64,000 nucleotides of DNA, taken from Nitratireductor thuwali. Lineage in GTDB: Bacteria; Pseudomonadota; Alphaproteobacteria; Rhizobiales; Rhizobiaceae. Below, one piece after another: positions 37,469-50,409 of the stretch (positions are counted from its first letter, which is position 1; the number at the start of each line of letters is the position of its first letter). The position numbers and the translations under genes were made by a program. Below the pieces are notes generated by a model. It was not told the origin of the DNA. It did no database searches and saw only the letters and a list, made by a program, of their open reading frames with translations. The stretch lies in NCBI RefSeq assembly GCF_036621415.1, contig NZ_CP030941.1:1982001-2046000 (forward strand). The letters are read 5' to 3'.

Positions 37469-38647
37469 ATGGAACCGGGTCGGGACGATATGGACAGGCC
37501 TCTCGGCCAGGTGAAGCCCGGCCGCAAGCGCGCGGCACGACGCGTGGGCCTGACAGCGGCGGCAGGCATTTGCACCGCCGTTGGGCTTGTCGGAATCTCC
37601 GCCTTCCTGTCATTGAGCGGCGATCCCCTGCGCTCCCCCTCGCCCGCAGCGGTCTCCGAGCCTGAGGTGGCGACCGCTCTCGCCCAGGGCGAGACGGAAA
37701 CGCAGGCGGCAAGCGCTGAATCCGGGGCGTCCACGCCGCGTTCGGGCGCGCCGGGCGCCTCGATCATCCATCTCGACCCGAAAACGCCCCGCCCGAGCGA
37801 CAGCGTCGTCGTCATCCGCGATCCAGCAGAAATCAGCCAGAACCCGCGCACCGCGCATCTGCCCGACCGGAGCCTTCTCGAGCCGTCGGAGACGGGGCCG
37901 CTTCCCATCCGCAACGCCGCCGGCCGGAGGCCGTTCGATGCCTATGCCCGCCCATGGTCCGGGGCGCGTGGCGCACGGATCGCACTGGTGATAGGCGGTC
38001 TCGGCATTTCGCAGACGGGCACGCAGCGCGCGATCGAAAGCCTTCCTCCCGAAATCACGCTCGCCTTTGCCTCGCAGGGCAACAGCCTGTCGCGCTGGAT
38101 GCAGACGGCCCGGCGCGAGGGCCACGAGATCATGATCCAGCTCCCGCTCGAGCCGTTCGACTACCCCGCCGTCAATCCCGGCCCCAGGACGCTTTTGACC
38201 GAGGCTCCGTGGGAGGAGAACGCGCAGAGCCTTCGCTGGGCGCTGTCGCGCATGACGAACTACGTCGGGGTCATGAACTATATGGGCGCGCGCTTCACCG
38301 CCGATGCGGACGCGATGGACCTGCTCATGGAAGAACTGGGGCAGCGCGGCCTGGCTTTCCTCGACGACGGCACCTCGGCGCGCAGCCTTGCCGACACCCT
38401 TGCCCCCCGGAAAGGCGTTCCGTTTGCCGCCGGGGATACGGTCATCGATGGCGCTCAGGAAAGAGGTGCGATACTGAAGAAGCTGGACGAGCTGGAGCGT
38501 ATCGCCCGCGCACGCGGCCATGCCGTCGGCACCGGCTCGGCCCTCGACGTCACGATCGAGACCGTCGCCGCCTGGGCCGCAGAAGTCCGCGCGCGCGGCA
38601 TCGAGCTCGTGCCGGTCTCGGCCGTCGCATTGGACCCTGAAGGATAG
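37469..38647 (+). CDS. Divergent polysaccharide deacetylase family protein (YibQ/DUF610)
   Basis: 392 residues. N-terminal membrane helix ([22 protein letters not shown]), a Pro/Ser/Glu-rich linker to about 170, then a NodB-like barrel: [65 protein letters not shown]. The family's first Asp is replaced in VIGGLG, so catalysis may differ from ordinary deacetylases. Usually found after ctpA in rhizobia. ATGs at 37451 and 37490 are alternative starts. Confidence 0.85.
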   Translation: MEPGRDDMDRPLGQVKPGRKRAARRVGLTAAAGICTAVGLVGISAFLSLSGDPLRSPSPAAVSEPEVATALAQGETETQAASAESGASTPRSGAPGASIIHLDPKTPRPSDSVVVIRDPAEISQNPRTAHLPDRSLLEPSETGPLPIRNAAGRRPFDAYARPWSGARGARIALVIGGLGISQTGTQRAIESLPPEITLAFASQGNSLSRWMQTARREGHEIMIQLPLEPFDYPAVNPGPRTLLTEAPWEENAQSLRWALSRMTNYVGVMNYMGARFTADADAMDLLMEELGQRGLAFLDDGTSARSLADTLAPRKGVPFAAGDTVIDGAQERGAILKKLDELERIARARGHAVGTGSALDVTIETVAAWAAEVRARGIELVPVSAVALDPEG

Positions 38648-38655
38648 CGAACGAT

Positions 38656-39174
38656 ATGGCTGTTGCGAAGAAGAAGGCAGACGAGTTGCCCTACCGCCCT
38701 TGTGTGGGCATCATGGTGCTGAACGATGCGGGCGACGTATGGGCGGGCCGGCGGATAGTCGAGCCAAAGGGCGAGATGGACGGCGCCACCATGCTCTGGC
38801 AAATGCCCCAGGGCGGCATCGACGAGGGCGAGGACCCGCTGGAAGCCGCCAAGCGCGAGCTCTACGAGGAAACCGGCATGAAAAGCGTCTCGCTGCTCGC
38901 CGAGGCGCCCGGCTGGATCAACTACGACCTGCCGGAGCATCTGATCGGCATCGCCCTGAAAGGGAAGTTCCGGGGCCAGACGCAGAAATGGTTTGCCTTC
39001 CGCTTCGAGGGCGACGAGAGCGAGATCGAGATCAACCCGCCGCCGGGCGGCCACGAGCCCGAATTCGACGCCTGGGCATGGAAGCCCATGGACGCGCTGC
39101 CGGGCCTCATCGTGCCCTTCAAGCGCCGCCTTTATGAAGATGTGGTCGCCGCTTTCCGCCACCTTGCGGCCTGA
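38656..39174 (+). CDS. rppH: RNA pyrophosphohydrolase (Nudix)
   Basis: 172 residues. The Nudix box is [20 protein letters not shown] at about 53-72; N-terminal [11 protein letters not shown] and WQMPQGG are RppH-specific. It removes pyrophosphate from mRNA 5' ends and triggers decay. It is 8 bp after the deacetylase gene and ends the rsfS-to-rppH series. Confidence 0.95.
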   Translation: MAVAKKKADELPYRPCVGIMVLNDAGDVWAGRRIVEPKGEMDGATMLWQMPQGGIDEGEDPLEAAKRELYEETGMKSVSLLAEAPGWINYDLPEHLIGIALKGKFRGQTQKWFAFRFEGDESEIEINPPPGGHEPEFDAWAWKPMDALPGLIVPFKRRLYEDVVAAFRHLAA

Positions 39175-39180
39175 GCCGGC

Positions 39181-39205
39181 AAAAAGCCGGCCTCGCGGCC
39201 GGCTT
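39181..39205. terminator. Bidirectional terminator between rppH and atpC
   Basis: Stem AAGCCGGCC (39184-39192) with GGCCGGCTT (39197-39205), loop of four. On the minus strand it is followed by five T (39185-39181), so it should end the atp operon; on plus the trailing sequence is TTTC. Confidence 0.78.
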
Positions 39206-39229
39206 TCATCAGACCATATGCGCCTTGTA

Positions 39230-39327
39230 GCATTTTGCAGCCAGGTGAAACTACCTGACGTCCGCATAATGCGGAAAACAAAGAGATAAGTGTCCTTGTG
39301 CGTCCGAATGGACGCACGGCGCTTCTA
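39230..39327 (-). repeat. RIME-like mosaic repeat R4 (modules A and B, inverted)
   Basis: On the minus strand it reads TTAGAAGCGCCGTGCGTCC-attc-GGACGCAC, then CCGCAT-ATGCGG, the CAGGT palindrome and GCAAAATGC: the same order as R2 on plus. Its first bases include the stop codon of atpC (39325-39327). Confidence 0.8.
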
Positions 39328-39732
39328 AGCCGGCAGGATCGCCCCTTCGAGCGTCGTCAGCTGGCCGAGGAACTCTTCCGCCTTCGTGCGCGCCTCGTGG
39401 TCCTTGGCGTCTTCCATGTCCTCGCGCGCCTCCTGAATGCGGCGGGCAAGATCGGCGCGGTCGATGTCGTCCACATGAACCGCCGATTCGGCGAGCAGCG
39501 TGCAACCTTCCGGCAGGATGTCGGCGAAACCGCCGAACACCACATAGCGGTCCTCCTTGCCGGCGGTGCTGGAAACGGTGATGACGCCCGGCTTGATGGT
39601 GGTCATGACCGGCGCATGGTCGGCCATGACGGTCATTTCGCCTTCCGCTCCCGGGATCACGACCCGGTCGACCTCCTCGGAAACGAGAAGCCGCTCGGGC
39701 GAGACCAATTCGAATTTGAACGATTGAGCCAT
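39325..39732 (-). CDS. atpC: ATP synthase F1 subunit epsilon
   Basis: 135 residues. Beta-sandwich domain FKFELVSPERLLVSEEVDRVVIPG and GEMTVMADHAPVMTTIKPG, then the C-terminal helical part. Central-stalk subunit that couples rotation and inhibits ATPase. The last codons read into repeat R4, which supplies the TAG stop. Confidence 0.95.
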   Translation of the reverse strand: MAQSFKFELVSPERLLVSEEVDRVVIPGAEGEMTVMADHAPVMTTIKPGVITVSSTAGKEDRYVVFGGFADILPEGCTLLAESAVHVDDIDRADLARRIQEAREDMEDAKDHEARTKAEEFLGQLTTLEGAILPA

Positions 39733-39801
39733 GACGTCCTACCGATCTGAATATCGGCGAGGCAATCGCTTGCCTCGCCTGAAGACCATATGGGCTGAAG
39801 T

Positions 39802-41331
<1,530 letters not shown>

Positions 41332-41352
41332 CTATAACCTCTTCGGTCCGTT

Positions 41353-41398
41353 GAGCAATTCCAGGAAAAGTGCGAACCGGTTTTCCGTCCGGAATTGC
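41353..41398 (+). repeat. Dispersed intergenic repeat, family S, copy 3
   Basis: GAGCAATTCCAGGAAAAGTG ... CCGGTTTTCCGTCCGGAATTGC, the best-preserved copy. It occupies the atpG-atpD gap (82 bp) inside the atp operon. Confidence 0.8.
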
Positions 41399-41409
41399 GA
41401 ATGCAGGAA

Positions 41410-42291
41410 TTAGAGCGCTTCCGCGCCCGAAATGATTTCGATCAGTTCCTTGGTGATCTGCGCCTGGCGCTGACGGTTGTAGGTGATCGACAATTTATCG
41501 ATCATCTCGCCCGCATTGCGCGTCGCATTGTCCATCGCGGTCATCTTCGCGCCCATCTCGCCGGCGGCATTTTCCAGGAGCGCCCGGAAGACCTGGATGG
41601 CGATATTGCGCGGGATGAGGTCGGCCAGGATGCCCGCCGCGTCCGGCTCATATTCGTAGGCCGCGTCGGAGCCCTGGCTTTCAGCCTCGCCGGCTGCCGG
41701 CGGCTGCGCCGGAATCACCTGCAGGGCCGTCGGCACCTGGCTGATGACCGATTTGAACTCGGAATAGAACAGGGTGCAGACGTCGAACTGTCCGTTCTCG
41801 AACAGGCCGATGATCTTCTTGGCGATCTCGTCGGCATTGACGAACCCGACCCTCTTCACCTCGCGCAGGTCGACCCGATCAATGATCAGCTGGCCGTACT
41901 CGCGGCGAAGAATGTCATACCCCTTCTTGCCGATGCAGAGGATCTTGACCGTCTTGCCTTCCGACAGGAGCTTGCGGATATGCTCGCGCGCATGGCGCGC
42001 GATCTGGCTGTTGAACCCGCCGCACAGACCGCGCTCGGCGGTCGCCACGACCAGCAGATGGGTGTCATCCTTGCCGGTGCCTGTCATCAGTGGCGGTGCA
42101 TCGCTACCCGACACCGTCGAAGCGACATTGGCCAGAACCGCGCCCATGCGCTGGGCGTAGGGCCGCGCGGCTTCCGCGGCCTCCTGCGCGCGGCGCAGCT
42201 TCGCCGCGGCGACCATCTGCATCGCCTTGGTGATCTTCTGCGTCGCCTTGACCGAGGCGATCCGGTTGCGAAGGTCCTTGAGGGAAGCCAT
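41410..42291 (-). CDS. atpG: ATP synthase F1 subunit gamma
   Basis: 293 residues. The conserved N-terminal helix [20 protein letters not shown] and C-terminal [35 protein letters not shown] form the rotating shaft; the middle has [11 protein letters not shown]. An insertion around residues 195-215 ([20 protein letters not shown]) is alphaproteobacteria-like. It is 12 bp after atpA. Confidence 0.97.
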   Translation of the reverse strand: MASLKDLRNRIASVKATQKITKAMQMVAAAKLRRAQEAAEAARPYAQRMGAVLANVASTVSGSDAPPLMTGTGKDDTHLLVVATAERGLCGGFNSQIARHAREHIRKLLSEGKTVKILCIGKKGYDILRREYGQLIIDRVDLREVKRVGFVNADEIAKKIIGLFENGQFDVCTLFYSEFKSVISQVPTALQVIPAQPPAAGEAESQGSDAAYEYEPDAAGILADLIPRNIAIQVFRALLENAAGEMGAKMTAMDNATRNAGEMIDKLSITYNRQRQAQITKELIEIISGAEAL

Positions 42292-42303
42292 GCGTCACAA
42301 ACC

Positions 42304-43832
<1,529 letters not shown>

Positions 43833-43833
<1 letters not shown>

Positions 43834-44393
43834 CAGCCGACCTCTTTCAGTGCAAGCTTGAGCGAATTGAGTTTGGTTTTAAGCGAAGTATCGATCTGGC
43901 GCGATCCGAGCTTGACGACAAGTCCGCCGAGAAGGGAGGGATCGACCGTCACATCCATGGTGACGTCCTTGCCGGCAACCTCCTTGAGGGCGGCCTTGAG
44001 CTCTTTTTCCTGCGCCGCGGTCATCTTATGCGCGACGGACACCTCGGCGGCAACCTCGCCCCGGGCCCGCGCGGCGATCTGCCGAAAGGCGCGGATCATC
44101 TGCGGCACGGCGAAAAGGCGCCGGTTGCGCGCGGTCACGCGAAGGAAATTGCCGACCAGGCCGGTGATGCCGGCCTTGTCGAGTACGGCGCCGATGGCTT
44201 TGAACTGTTCTTCGGCTGAAAAGACCGGGCTCTTGATCAGGCGCTGAAGATCGTCGCTGCCTTTGAGCATTTCCTCGAAGCGCGACAGATCGCTTTCAGC
44301 GGCTGGAACGGCCTTCGCTTCATTGGCGAGTTCGAACAGCGACTGCGCATAACGCCCTGCCACTCCGGAGATCATCGAGCCAGATTCTGCCAC
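43833..44393 (-). CDS. atpH: ATP synthase F1 subunit delta
   Basis: 186 residues. [16 protein letters not shown] is the standard OSCP/delta N-terminus; the C-terminus has [25 protein letters not shown]. It links F1 to the peripheral stalk. The start is a GTG at 44393 preceded by AGAAGAG; the same bases rule out the GTG 18 bases further upstream. First gene of atpHAGDC; the F0 genes are not in the window. Confidence 0.93.
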
Positions 44394-44608
44394 GGGATGG
44401 TCTCTTCTCACAGCTGAGGGTCGCGAGATTTGACGCTGGAGTGCGAAGACTCGGGCTAAATCCCTGACCTTGTTGATGTTATTTCAACACAGGAGAACGC
44501 GTGCCACCGTCCCCCGGCCGAAAGCCGCTTGCCGTCTAGCACAGGCTTCCCGGACTCGCAACACGCCGCAGGGCGGCGAAAGGGGAGGTTTTGTCGCAGC
44601 CGCTGCGC

Positions 44609-44718
44609 GGCTGCAGCGTCGTGCGTCCGTTTGGGCGGGCGAAGGACGCTGCAGCCTATGAAATTTGCGCATCGCGTTTGCCGAAGGTCGATCCGGTTTG
44701 CGGGCCGATGCCGCAGCT
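44609..44718 (+). repeat. RIME-like repeat R5 (module A with extended arms, plus a second palindromic part)
   Basis: Outer arms GCTGCAGCGTC (44610-44620) and GACGCTGCAGC (44645-44655) are perfectly complementary and enclose a GTGCGTCC-type core. The following sequence to about 44718, ending GCGGGCCGATGCCGCAG, matches the second half of R6. It fills much of the 331-bp gap between atpH and the DUF4345 gene; the remainder of that gap shows no gene. Confidence 0.7.
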
Positions 44719-44724
44719 GCGACG

Positions 44725-45120
44725 TCAGCCGATGAAGCCGAAGGTGAAGGCCAGCGGCAGCGCCGCAAGCACGATCGCGACCATGAGGCAGAGCCAGTTG
44801 TAGAGCGTGTTGGCGCCGTCCGACATCATGGAAACCAGGCGCCCGAAAGCCGCCAGCGCCCACGCCAGACCGAGCACCATGTAGACCAGCGGTTGGGCGA
44901 ACAGGATGGCGCCGAGACCGATGCCGACATAGAAGCCGCCCAACTGCGCCCTCACCGACGAGACGCCTGAAGCCCGCGAGGGCTCGTTCTCCAATCGCAG
45001 CACCCGCAGCGTCAGCCGCGGCGCGAAAAGCGCGCAGGCTCCCAAAAGCACGGTAAAAGCCGCCACGCTCCAGGCCAGCCACTCGCCCTGGCTGTAGGGC
45101 CAGGGAAACGCGAAATCCAT
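44725..45120 (-). CDS. DUF4345-like small membrane protein
   Basis: 131 residues with four helices (WLAWSVAAFTVLLGACALF, AQLGGFYVGIGLGAILF, YMVLGLAWALAAFGRLVSM, WLCLMVAIVLAALPLAF). The arrangement RAQLGGFYVGIGL and AFGRLVSMMSDG fits DUF4345. No known function. ATG 45120 has GGGGGC upstream; a frame open 53 codons further lacks a conserved sequence. Confidence 0.72.
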   Translation of the reverse strand: MDFAFPWPYSQGEWLAWSVAAFTVLLGACALFAPRLTLRVLRLENEPSRASGVSSVRAQLGGFYVGIGLGAILFAQPLVYMVLGLAWALAAFGRLVSMMSDGANTLYNWLCLMVAIVLAALPLAFTFGFIG

Positions 45121-45282
45121 TCTTGCCCCCATTCCGCAGGCCCGAAACCGGCCTGCTTCAAACCTATATGCATTGCCGCTGATCGGCACTGTGCCGTGAC
45201 GACGCATGGTGGATGCACAGACAAAGGGCTGCCAGCAAAGCCGCACGCCGTCAAGCGCCAGCGAAAGCCTCAGGGACAACAG

Positions 45283-47466
45283 CTATAGAAAACTCTGCGG
45301 GTCGACGTCGACCTGCACGCGGACCGAGCCGCGCGGGCGCGGCGCGGCTTCTATCATGGCGCGCAGATAGGCCTGTATGTCGGCGCGCCGCCCGCCCTGG
45401 ACGAGCAGGCGGAAACGGTGGCGTCCGGCGATCAGCGAAAGCGGCGCCTCGGCGGGGCCGAGCGTCATGAGGTCGCCGGATGCCGGGGCTGCCCGGCGAA
45501 GCGCACGGGCATGGCCCTCCGCCTCGGCCCGGCTTGCCGCGCTGACGATGAGCGCCGCCAGCCTGCCGAAGGGCGGCAGCCCCGCCCGCTCGCGCTCGGC
45601 GATCTCCCTTTCATAAAACGCTTCCGCATCGCCCGAGACGAGCGCCCTCATGACCGGGTGCTCGGGCTGGTATGTCTGGATCAGCCCATGGCTTTTGCGC
45701 CCGGAACGCCCCGCCCGGCCCGTCACCTGGCTGAGGAGCTGGAAGGTGCGCTCGGCCGCGCGCGGATCGCCATTGGCAAGACCCAGATCCGCATCGACCA
45801 CGCCGACCAGCGTCATGCCGGGGAAATTGTGTCCCTTGGCCACCAGTTGCGTTCCCACGACAATGTCGGCCTGGCCTTCCGCGATCGCCTCAAGCTCCAG
45901 CCGCAGCCGCTTCACGCCGCCTATCATGTCGGAGGAAAGCAGGATCGTGCGCGCCTCGGGAAAATGGCGGTCGATTTCCTCGGCGATGCGTTCCACACCC
46001 GGCCCGCAAGCAGCCAGGTGGTCGAGCGTGCCGCATTCGGGACAGGACTCGGGACGCGGCTCGTTATGCCCGCAATGATGGCATACGAGCTGGCCGCGAA
46101 AGCGGTGCTCGACCAGCCAGCTCGAGCAATCCGGACACTGGAACCGATGGCCGCATACCCGGCACAAAGTGAGCGGAGCGTAGCCGCGCCGGTTGAGAAA
46201 CAGCAGCGACTGCTCCTTGCGCTCCAGCGTCTTGCCGACCGCCTCGATAAGGATCGGCGACAGGAAGCCGCCCCGCTCGGGTGGCGCCTTGCGCATATCC
46301 ACCGCGCTCAGCTCCGGCAGCGCCGCGTCGGCGAAACGCGCCGGCAGCTTGATGCGCTCATAGCGGCCCTGATCGGCGTTCACACGGCTTTCCAGCGACG
46401 GGGTGGCCGAGGCGAGCACGACGGGGAACCTCCCGATATGCCCGCGCACCACCGCCATGTCGCGCGCATTGTAGAAGACGCGATCCTCCTGCTTGTAGGC
46501 CGGGTCGTGCTCCTCGTCGACGACGATCAATCCCAGGTCATCGAAGGGAAGAAACAGTGCCGAACGCGCGCCGGCGACGACGCGTATCCGGCCTTCCGCC
46601 ACCTGGCGCCATACGCGCTCGCGCTTTCGCGGCGGCAGGTCCGAATGCCATTCGGCCGGCTTGGCCCCGAACCGGTCGTGAAACCGTTCCAGGAATGCCT
46701 GCGTCAGGGCGATCTCGGGAATGAGGATCAGAACCTGTTTCCCCTTTTCGAGCGCGGCGGCGACCGCCTCGAAATAGACCTCCGTCTTGCCCGAGCCCGT
46801 GACGCCGTCGAGAAGCCCGACGGAGAACGCATCGCCGCGGGCCAGGCGCCGCAGCCTGTCCGCCGCTTCCGCCTGGTCCGGCGATAGCTCCGCCTTGGCG
46901 AAATCCGGATCGGGCGCCGGCACGATGGGGCGGGGAGGAATTTCGACCGTATCGAATATCCCCTGCGCGCTCAGCCCGTCGACGACGCCGAGCGAGACGC
47001 CGGCCGCATGCGCCAAACCGGATCGCGTCCAGGCCTGGCCGTCACCGGCGAGCGCCAGCACGCGCTCGCGCGCCGCCGTCAGGCGGTCGGGCCGCCGCTC
47101 GGTCAGCCGCAGGCCCTGGATGGGCGGTTCGGGATCGAACGCGGCCGGCGCGCGCAAAAGCATGCGCGCCACCATGCCGGCGGGCGACAAGGTATAGGCA
47201 GCGATCCACTCGACGAAGCGGCGTGTCGGCGCATCCAAGGGCGGACAGTCGAACACATGCGCGATCGGCCGCAGCTTCTTCGCGTCGACCGGGCCCCCTT
47301 CGCCGTCCCAGGCGATGCCGGCCACCTCCCGCGGACCCAGCGGCACCCGCACGATGGATCCCGGAACCACCCGCATCCCTGCCGGCACGGCGTAGGAATA
47401 GGGTCTGTCCGCCGGCATGGGCACCATGACGGGAATGACACCGGTTCTTGCCGAATCTTGTTTCAT
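45283..47466 (-). CDS. priA: Primosomal protein N' (replication restart helicase PriA)
   Basis: 727 residues. N-terminal DNA-binding domain (MPADRPYSYAVPAGM, IVRVPLGPREVAGI), helicase Walker A LLDGVTGSGKTEVYFE near 222, Walker B IVVDEEHDPAYKQED, a zinc-binding insertion with CRVCGHRFQCPDC and CHHCGHNEPRPESCPECG, then helicase motifs V-VI (VGTQLVAKGHNFPG, QVTGRAGRSGR). Restarts stalled replication forks. Divergent from fsa. Confidence 0.96.
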   Translation of the reverse strand: MKQDSARTGVIPVMVPMPADRPYSYAVPAGMRVVPGSIVRVPLGPREVAGIAWDGEGGPVDAKKLRPIAHVFDCPPLDAPTRRFVEWIAAYTLSPAGMVARMLLRAPAAFDPEPPIQGLRLTERRPDRLTAARERVLALAGDGQAWTRSGLAHAAGVSLGVVDGLSAQGIFDTVEIPPRPIVPAPDPDFAKAELSPDQAEAADRLRRLARGDAFSVGLLDGVTGSGKTEVYFEAVAAALEKGKQVLILIPEIALTQAFLERFHDRFGAKPAEWHSDLPPRKRERVWRQVAEGRIRVVAGARSALFLPFDDLGLIVVDEEHDPAYKQEDRVFYNARDMAVVRGHIGRFPVVLASATPSLESRVNADQGRYERIKLPARFADAALPELSAVDMRKAPPERGGFLSPILIEAVGKTLERKEQSLLFLNRRGYAPLTLCRVCGHRFQCPDCSSWLVEHRFRGQLVCHHCGHNEPRPESCPECGTLDHLAACGPGVERIAEEIDRHFPEARTILLSSDMIGGVKRLRLELEAIAEGQADIVVGTQLVAKGHNFPGMTLVGVVDADLGLANGDPRAAERTFQLLSQVTGRAGRSGRKSHGLIQTYQPEHPVMRALVSGDAEAFYEREIAERERAGLPPFGRLAALIVSAASRAEAEGHARALRRAAPASGDLMTLGPAEAPLSLIAGRHRFRLLVQGGRRADIQAYLRAMIEAAPRPRGSVRVQVDVDPQSFL

Positions 47467-47560
47467 GAGGCGTGACCTTGCCGTTTTCTTGGATTAGAGC
47501 AAGGCCGAGTGTAGATAAGAGGCTGCACCGTCCGCGCCAGCGCCACCCAAGGAGTAGACC

Positions 47561-48214
47561 ATGAAATTTTTCGTCGATACGGCCGATGTGAACGAGATCC
47601 GCGAGCTCAACGATCTGGGCCTGCTGGACGGCGTGACCACGAACCCTTCGCTGATCATGAAATCGGGCCGCGACATACAGGAAGTGACCAAGGAAATCTG
47701 CTCGATGGTCGAAGGTCCGGTGTCGGCCGAGGTGACCGCCACCGATTTCAGCGGCATGATGAGGGAAGCCGACATCCTGTCGAAGATCGCCGACAATATC
47801 TGCATCAAGGTGCCGCTCACCCTCGACGGCCTCAAGGCCTGCAAGGAGATCACCGGCAGCGGCCGCCTGGTCAATGTGACGCTGTGCTTTTCGGCCAACC
47901 AGGCGCTGCTCGCCGCCAAGGCCGGCGCGACCTTCATCTCGCCCTTTATCGGGCGGTTGGACGACCTGGGGATCGACGGGATGGAGCTGATCGCCGAAAT
48001 CCGCACGATCTACGACAATTACGACTTTGCCACGGAAATCCTCGCCGCCTCGATCCGCACCGTCAACCACGTCAAGCAGGCCGCCCTCATCGGCGCCGAC
48101 GTGGCCACCGTTCCGCCCGCGACCTTGAAGGCACTCGTCAAGCATCCCCTGACCGACAAGGGTCTGGAAGCCTTCCTCGCCGACTGGGCGAAAACCGGCC
48201 AGAAGATCGGCTGA
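47561..48214 (+). CDS. fsa: Fructose-6-phosphate aldolase / transaldolase-like protein
   Basis: 217 residues, the short FSA/TalC class. [31 protein letters not shown], the Schiff-base lysine in [11 protein letters not shown] near 84, and [19 protein letters not shown] with SPFIGRLDD. Annotated as transaldolase in many rhizobia; which activity predominates cannot be told from sequence. AAGGAGTAGACC precedes the ATG. Confidence 0.93.
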   Translation: MKFFVDTADVNEIRELNDLGLLDGVTTNPSLIMKSGRDIQEVTKEICSMVEGPVSAEVTATDFSGMMREADILSKIADNICIKVPLTLDGLKACKEITGSGRLVNVTLCFSANQALLAAKAGATFISPFIGRLDDLGIDGMELIAEIRTIYDNYDFATEILAASIRTVNHVKQAALIGADVATVPPATLKALVKHPLTDKGLEAFLADWAKTGQKIG

Positions 48215-48355
48215 CGGCCGGACGCACCGCCGTTCGGCCCTCGGGCGCCCTCCACCATCTGCGCGGCAGCAGCGCGCGGACGGCCCCTCGGGCCGGCACA
48301 CGGACAAGCATGATGACTGCACGAAGGAAGTCGTCGATCGTGAACAATCCGGGTT

Positions 48356-49700
48356 CTAAGCGGCGGCCTGCATCGGCCGGAATTGAAGCACAGCGATCAA
48401 GAACGACAAAAACACCTTCAGCCACCTGAGCAGGAGGGAGAAGTTGTAGCCGGCGGTGGCCAGGATGGCGTTGATGGCATCGCCCTGGGCGTGGGCGAGG
48501 TAGTTGCGGCCCATCCTTGCTCGTTCTTGATATGGCCGATCACCGGCTCGACGGCGGGTCGTCGTCGCATCTGGCGCTTGATGGCCGGCGTCACGCGACG
48601 CTTCTGGCCTGCGGTGAAGACCCTGAACCTGTGGCTTTGCGGCGCGTTGTGGCCGCGGTAGCCAGCGTCGGCGAGGATGCGCTCGATCTCGGCGCCGACG
48701 GTGTCTTGCATCGCGGGGATGACCGTTCCCAGGGTATGGCCGTCATAGGGGTTGCCGGGAAGGGCCATGACGTGCAGAGCGAACTGGCCGCCCTTCGAGC
48801 GCTTCAGCGTGGTGGCGATCGAGACTTTGACGCCGAATTCATAAGGGGCGTGGGCCTTGCCCTTGCCGATGCACTCGACCTCATGGGCGTGCAGGCTGTA
48901 GATCTTGCGGCCACGCTGGCGTTGCCTCTGCTCGAGAACGGTGGAGGCCTGGTAGAGCGGCCACTTGAAGACCGCGTCCAGCTCCGCATCGCCGGCGATC
49001 TGGCGCTTGATGTCGCGGATGGTCCGTCCGAGATAGGTCTTCAGCTTGCGCAGCGCCTTGCCCGCTCGCTTGAATTGCTTGGCGTGGGCATAGCGCTGAT
49101 GCTTGATCAGCGCCAGCTTGCCGACCCGGACATAGGACTGGCGCAGGTCGAGCCCCGTCTTCTTGGCCAGCCGTACCAGCCGCTCGCGGGCACGATGGAT
49201 AAGCTTGGCGCCGGTCGGAAACATGACATTCTTGGGCTGCACCGTCGTGTCGACGATGACCCGCCGCGTGTCCTGCGGCTTCATCGCGCCAGTCTTCACC
49301 GCCACGCACGGCTTTCCTGCAGCAGGACTGCGATCCGTTCCTCGCCCATGCGCTGACGCCAGCGCGTCATCGAGGAGCGGTCAAAAGGCAGTTCGTGCTG
49401 GAAGAACTCCTCGCCGCACAGATACTGGTAATAAGCGTTCTCGATCCACCGCTCGCACAGTGCCTCGTCCGACAGGTTGAAGGTGTGCTTGAGGAGCGCC
49501 AGCCCAGCCATCAGCCGTGTCGGCAAGGGCGGCATACCCGGCCCGTCGGAATAGACCGCGCCGAAACGCTCTTCCAGCACCGACCAGTCGATGGCCTGCG
49601 TCAACCGCACCAGCTCGTGCTTCATGTTGAGAATCTGATCAAGGCGGGCGCGGAACAGATCCTGTTCTCCCGTCTCACGCCGCTCGCGTGGTTTGCCCAT
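48356..49700 (-). mobile_element. IS5-family insertion sequence remnant
   Basis: Span from the transposase start to its restored stop. Flanking terminal inverted repeats could not be identified with confidence, so the true ends probably lie some tens to about 150 bases outside. It lies between fsa and an accessory patch. Confidence 0.75.
48356..49700 (-). pseudogene. IS5-family transposase, two frameshifts
   Basis: Three frame segments together make one transposase. Segment 1 (49700-49296) has MGKPRERRETGEQDLFRARL and the DUF772 region LMAGLALLKHTFNLSDEALCERW. The frame shifts at about 49300 after LLQES. Segment 2 (to about 48520) carries the DDE domain: IVDTTVQPKNVMFPT, ILADAGYRG and PAVEPVIGHIKNE. 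A second shift at about 48515-48522 follows; in the next frame the expected C-terminus MGRNYLAHAQGDAINAILAT resumes and ends at TAG 48356-48358. Each site looks like loss of a single base relative to intact relatives I remember. Both disrupt the product, so transposition in cis is unlikely. Confidence 0.85.
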
Positions 49701-49925
49701 CGCCTGGCTCTCCGATTCACCGCGATAAAGGCAGTGAATCATGCTTCGCCGGGCAGACCATAAACTGGAATTGCAAGAAAACGACCCACAACAAGGCTGT
49801 TTCCTGCAATCTCGAAATCAACACTGCAGACTTTTTCTACGAAATATCAGTGGCTTCCGGATTCTTCACGGCCGACGAAGTCGGGCCGGTTCGTCGACCA
49901 GCCCGACCTGTAGTGCCTCGATGGA

Positions 49926-49955
49926 AAGGCCCTGCTATATTCCGAGCAGGGCCTT
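49926..49955 (-). terminator. Hairpin overlapping the stop codon of the small secreted protein gene
   Basis: Perfect 10-bp arms AAGGCCCTGC (49946-49955 on minus) and GCAGGGCCTT (49926-49935), loop of ten containing the end of the coding sequence. It is followed by TTTCC on the minus strand. Probable terminator with weak T-run. Confidence 0.55.
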
Positions 49956-50174
49956 GGCTTCGCCCAGCGTGGCCATCGACGCGTCGTGGTTGCCGGCCTG
50001 GTGCTCGGCCTCGCCACGGGCGCGAAGCTCCATCACCTTGGCCTTGTCATCCTCGCTGAGGCTTGCTGTCTCCAAGGCAGCATCAATCGCGGCCATCTCG
50101 GCCGGGCACGAATGCGCCAGAGCGGAAGCGGGAAACGCAAAAAGCGCGGCGGCAAGCAGTAACGTTCGCAACAT
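49935..50174 (-). CDS. Small secreted protein of unknown function
   Basis: 79 residues. Signal peptide LRTLLLAAALFAFPASALA, then a 58-residue mature part beginning HSCPAEMAAIDAAL with one cysteine, acidic and helical. It resembles small periplasmic proteins of rhizobia with HxCPxxMxxID. Function unknown. GGGAGG lies seven bases before the ATG at 50174; a frame open over 100 codons upstream is not supported. Confidence 0.7.
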   Translation of the reverse strand: MLRTLLLAAALFAFPASALAHSCPAEMAAIDAALETASLSEDDKAKVMELRARGEAEHQAGNHDASMATLGEAKALLGI

Positions 50175-50409
50175 GAAAGCCTCCCTGGCCGGGGTTGTGA
50201 CGGCGGCAGGTGCCGCCGATGCGGCCAACCCGATCATAGGCCCACCCCATTGCAACGCAAAGTGGGCCGAATTCAAATTCTCGCGAGAACCGGCGCGCGT
50301 CAGGGCGGCCCATGATTTTTGCGGAACGGCGTCCCGGCTGCAGAGGCACAGCTCCGCTCCTCTTGCACGTCGATACGGGCCCCCGATCCGACACCTTTCG
50401 AGGGGCGAC

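Noticed and set aside
48215..49860. Terminal inverted repeats for the IS5-family element
   Set aside because: Possible pairings (around GACTGCACGAAGG on the left and GTCTGCAGTG on the right) match at only about half of positions, so element ends were not assigned.
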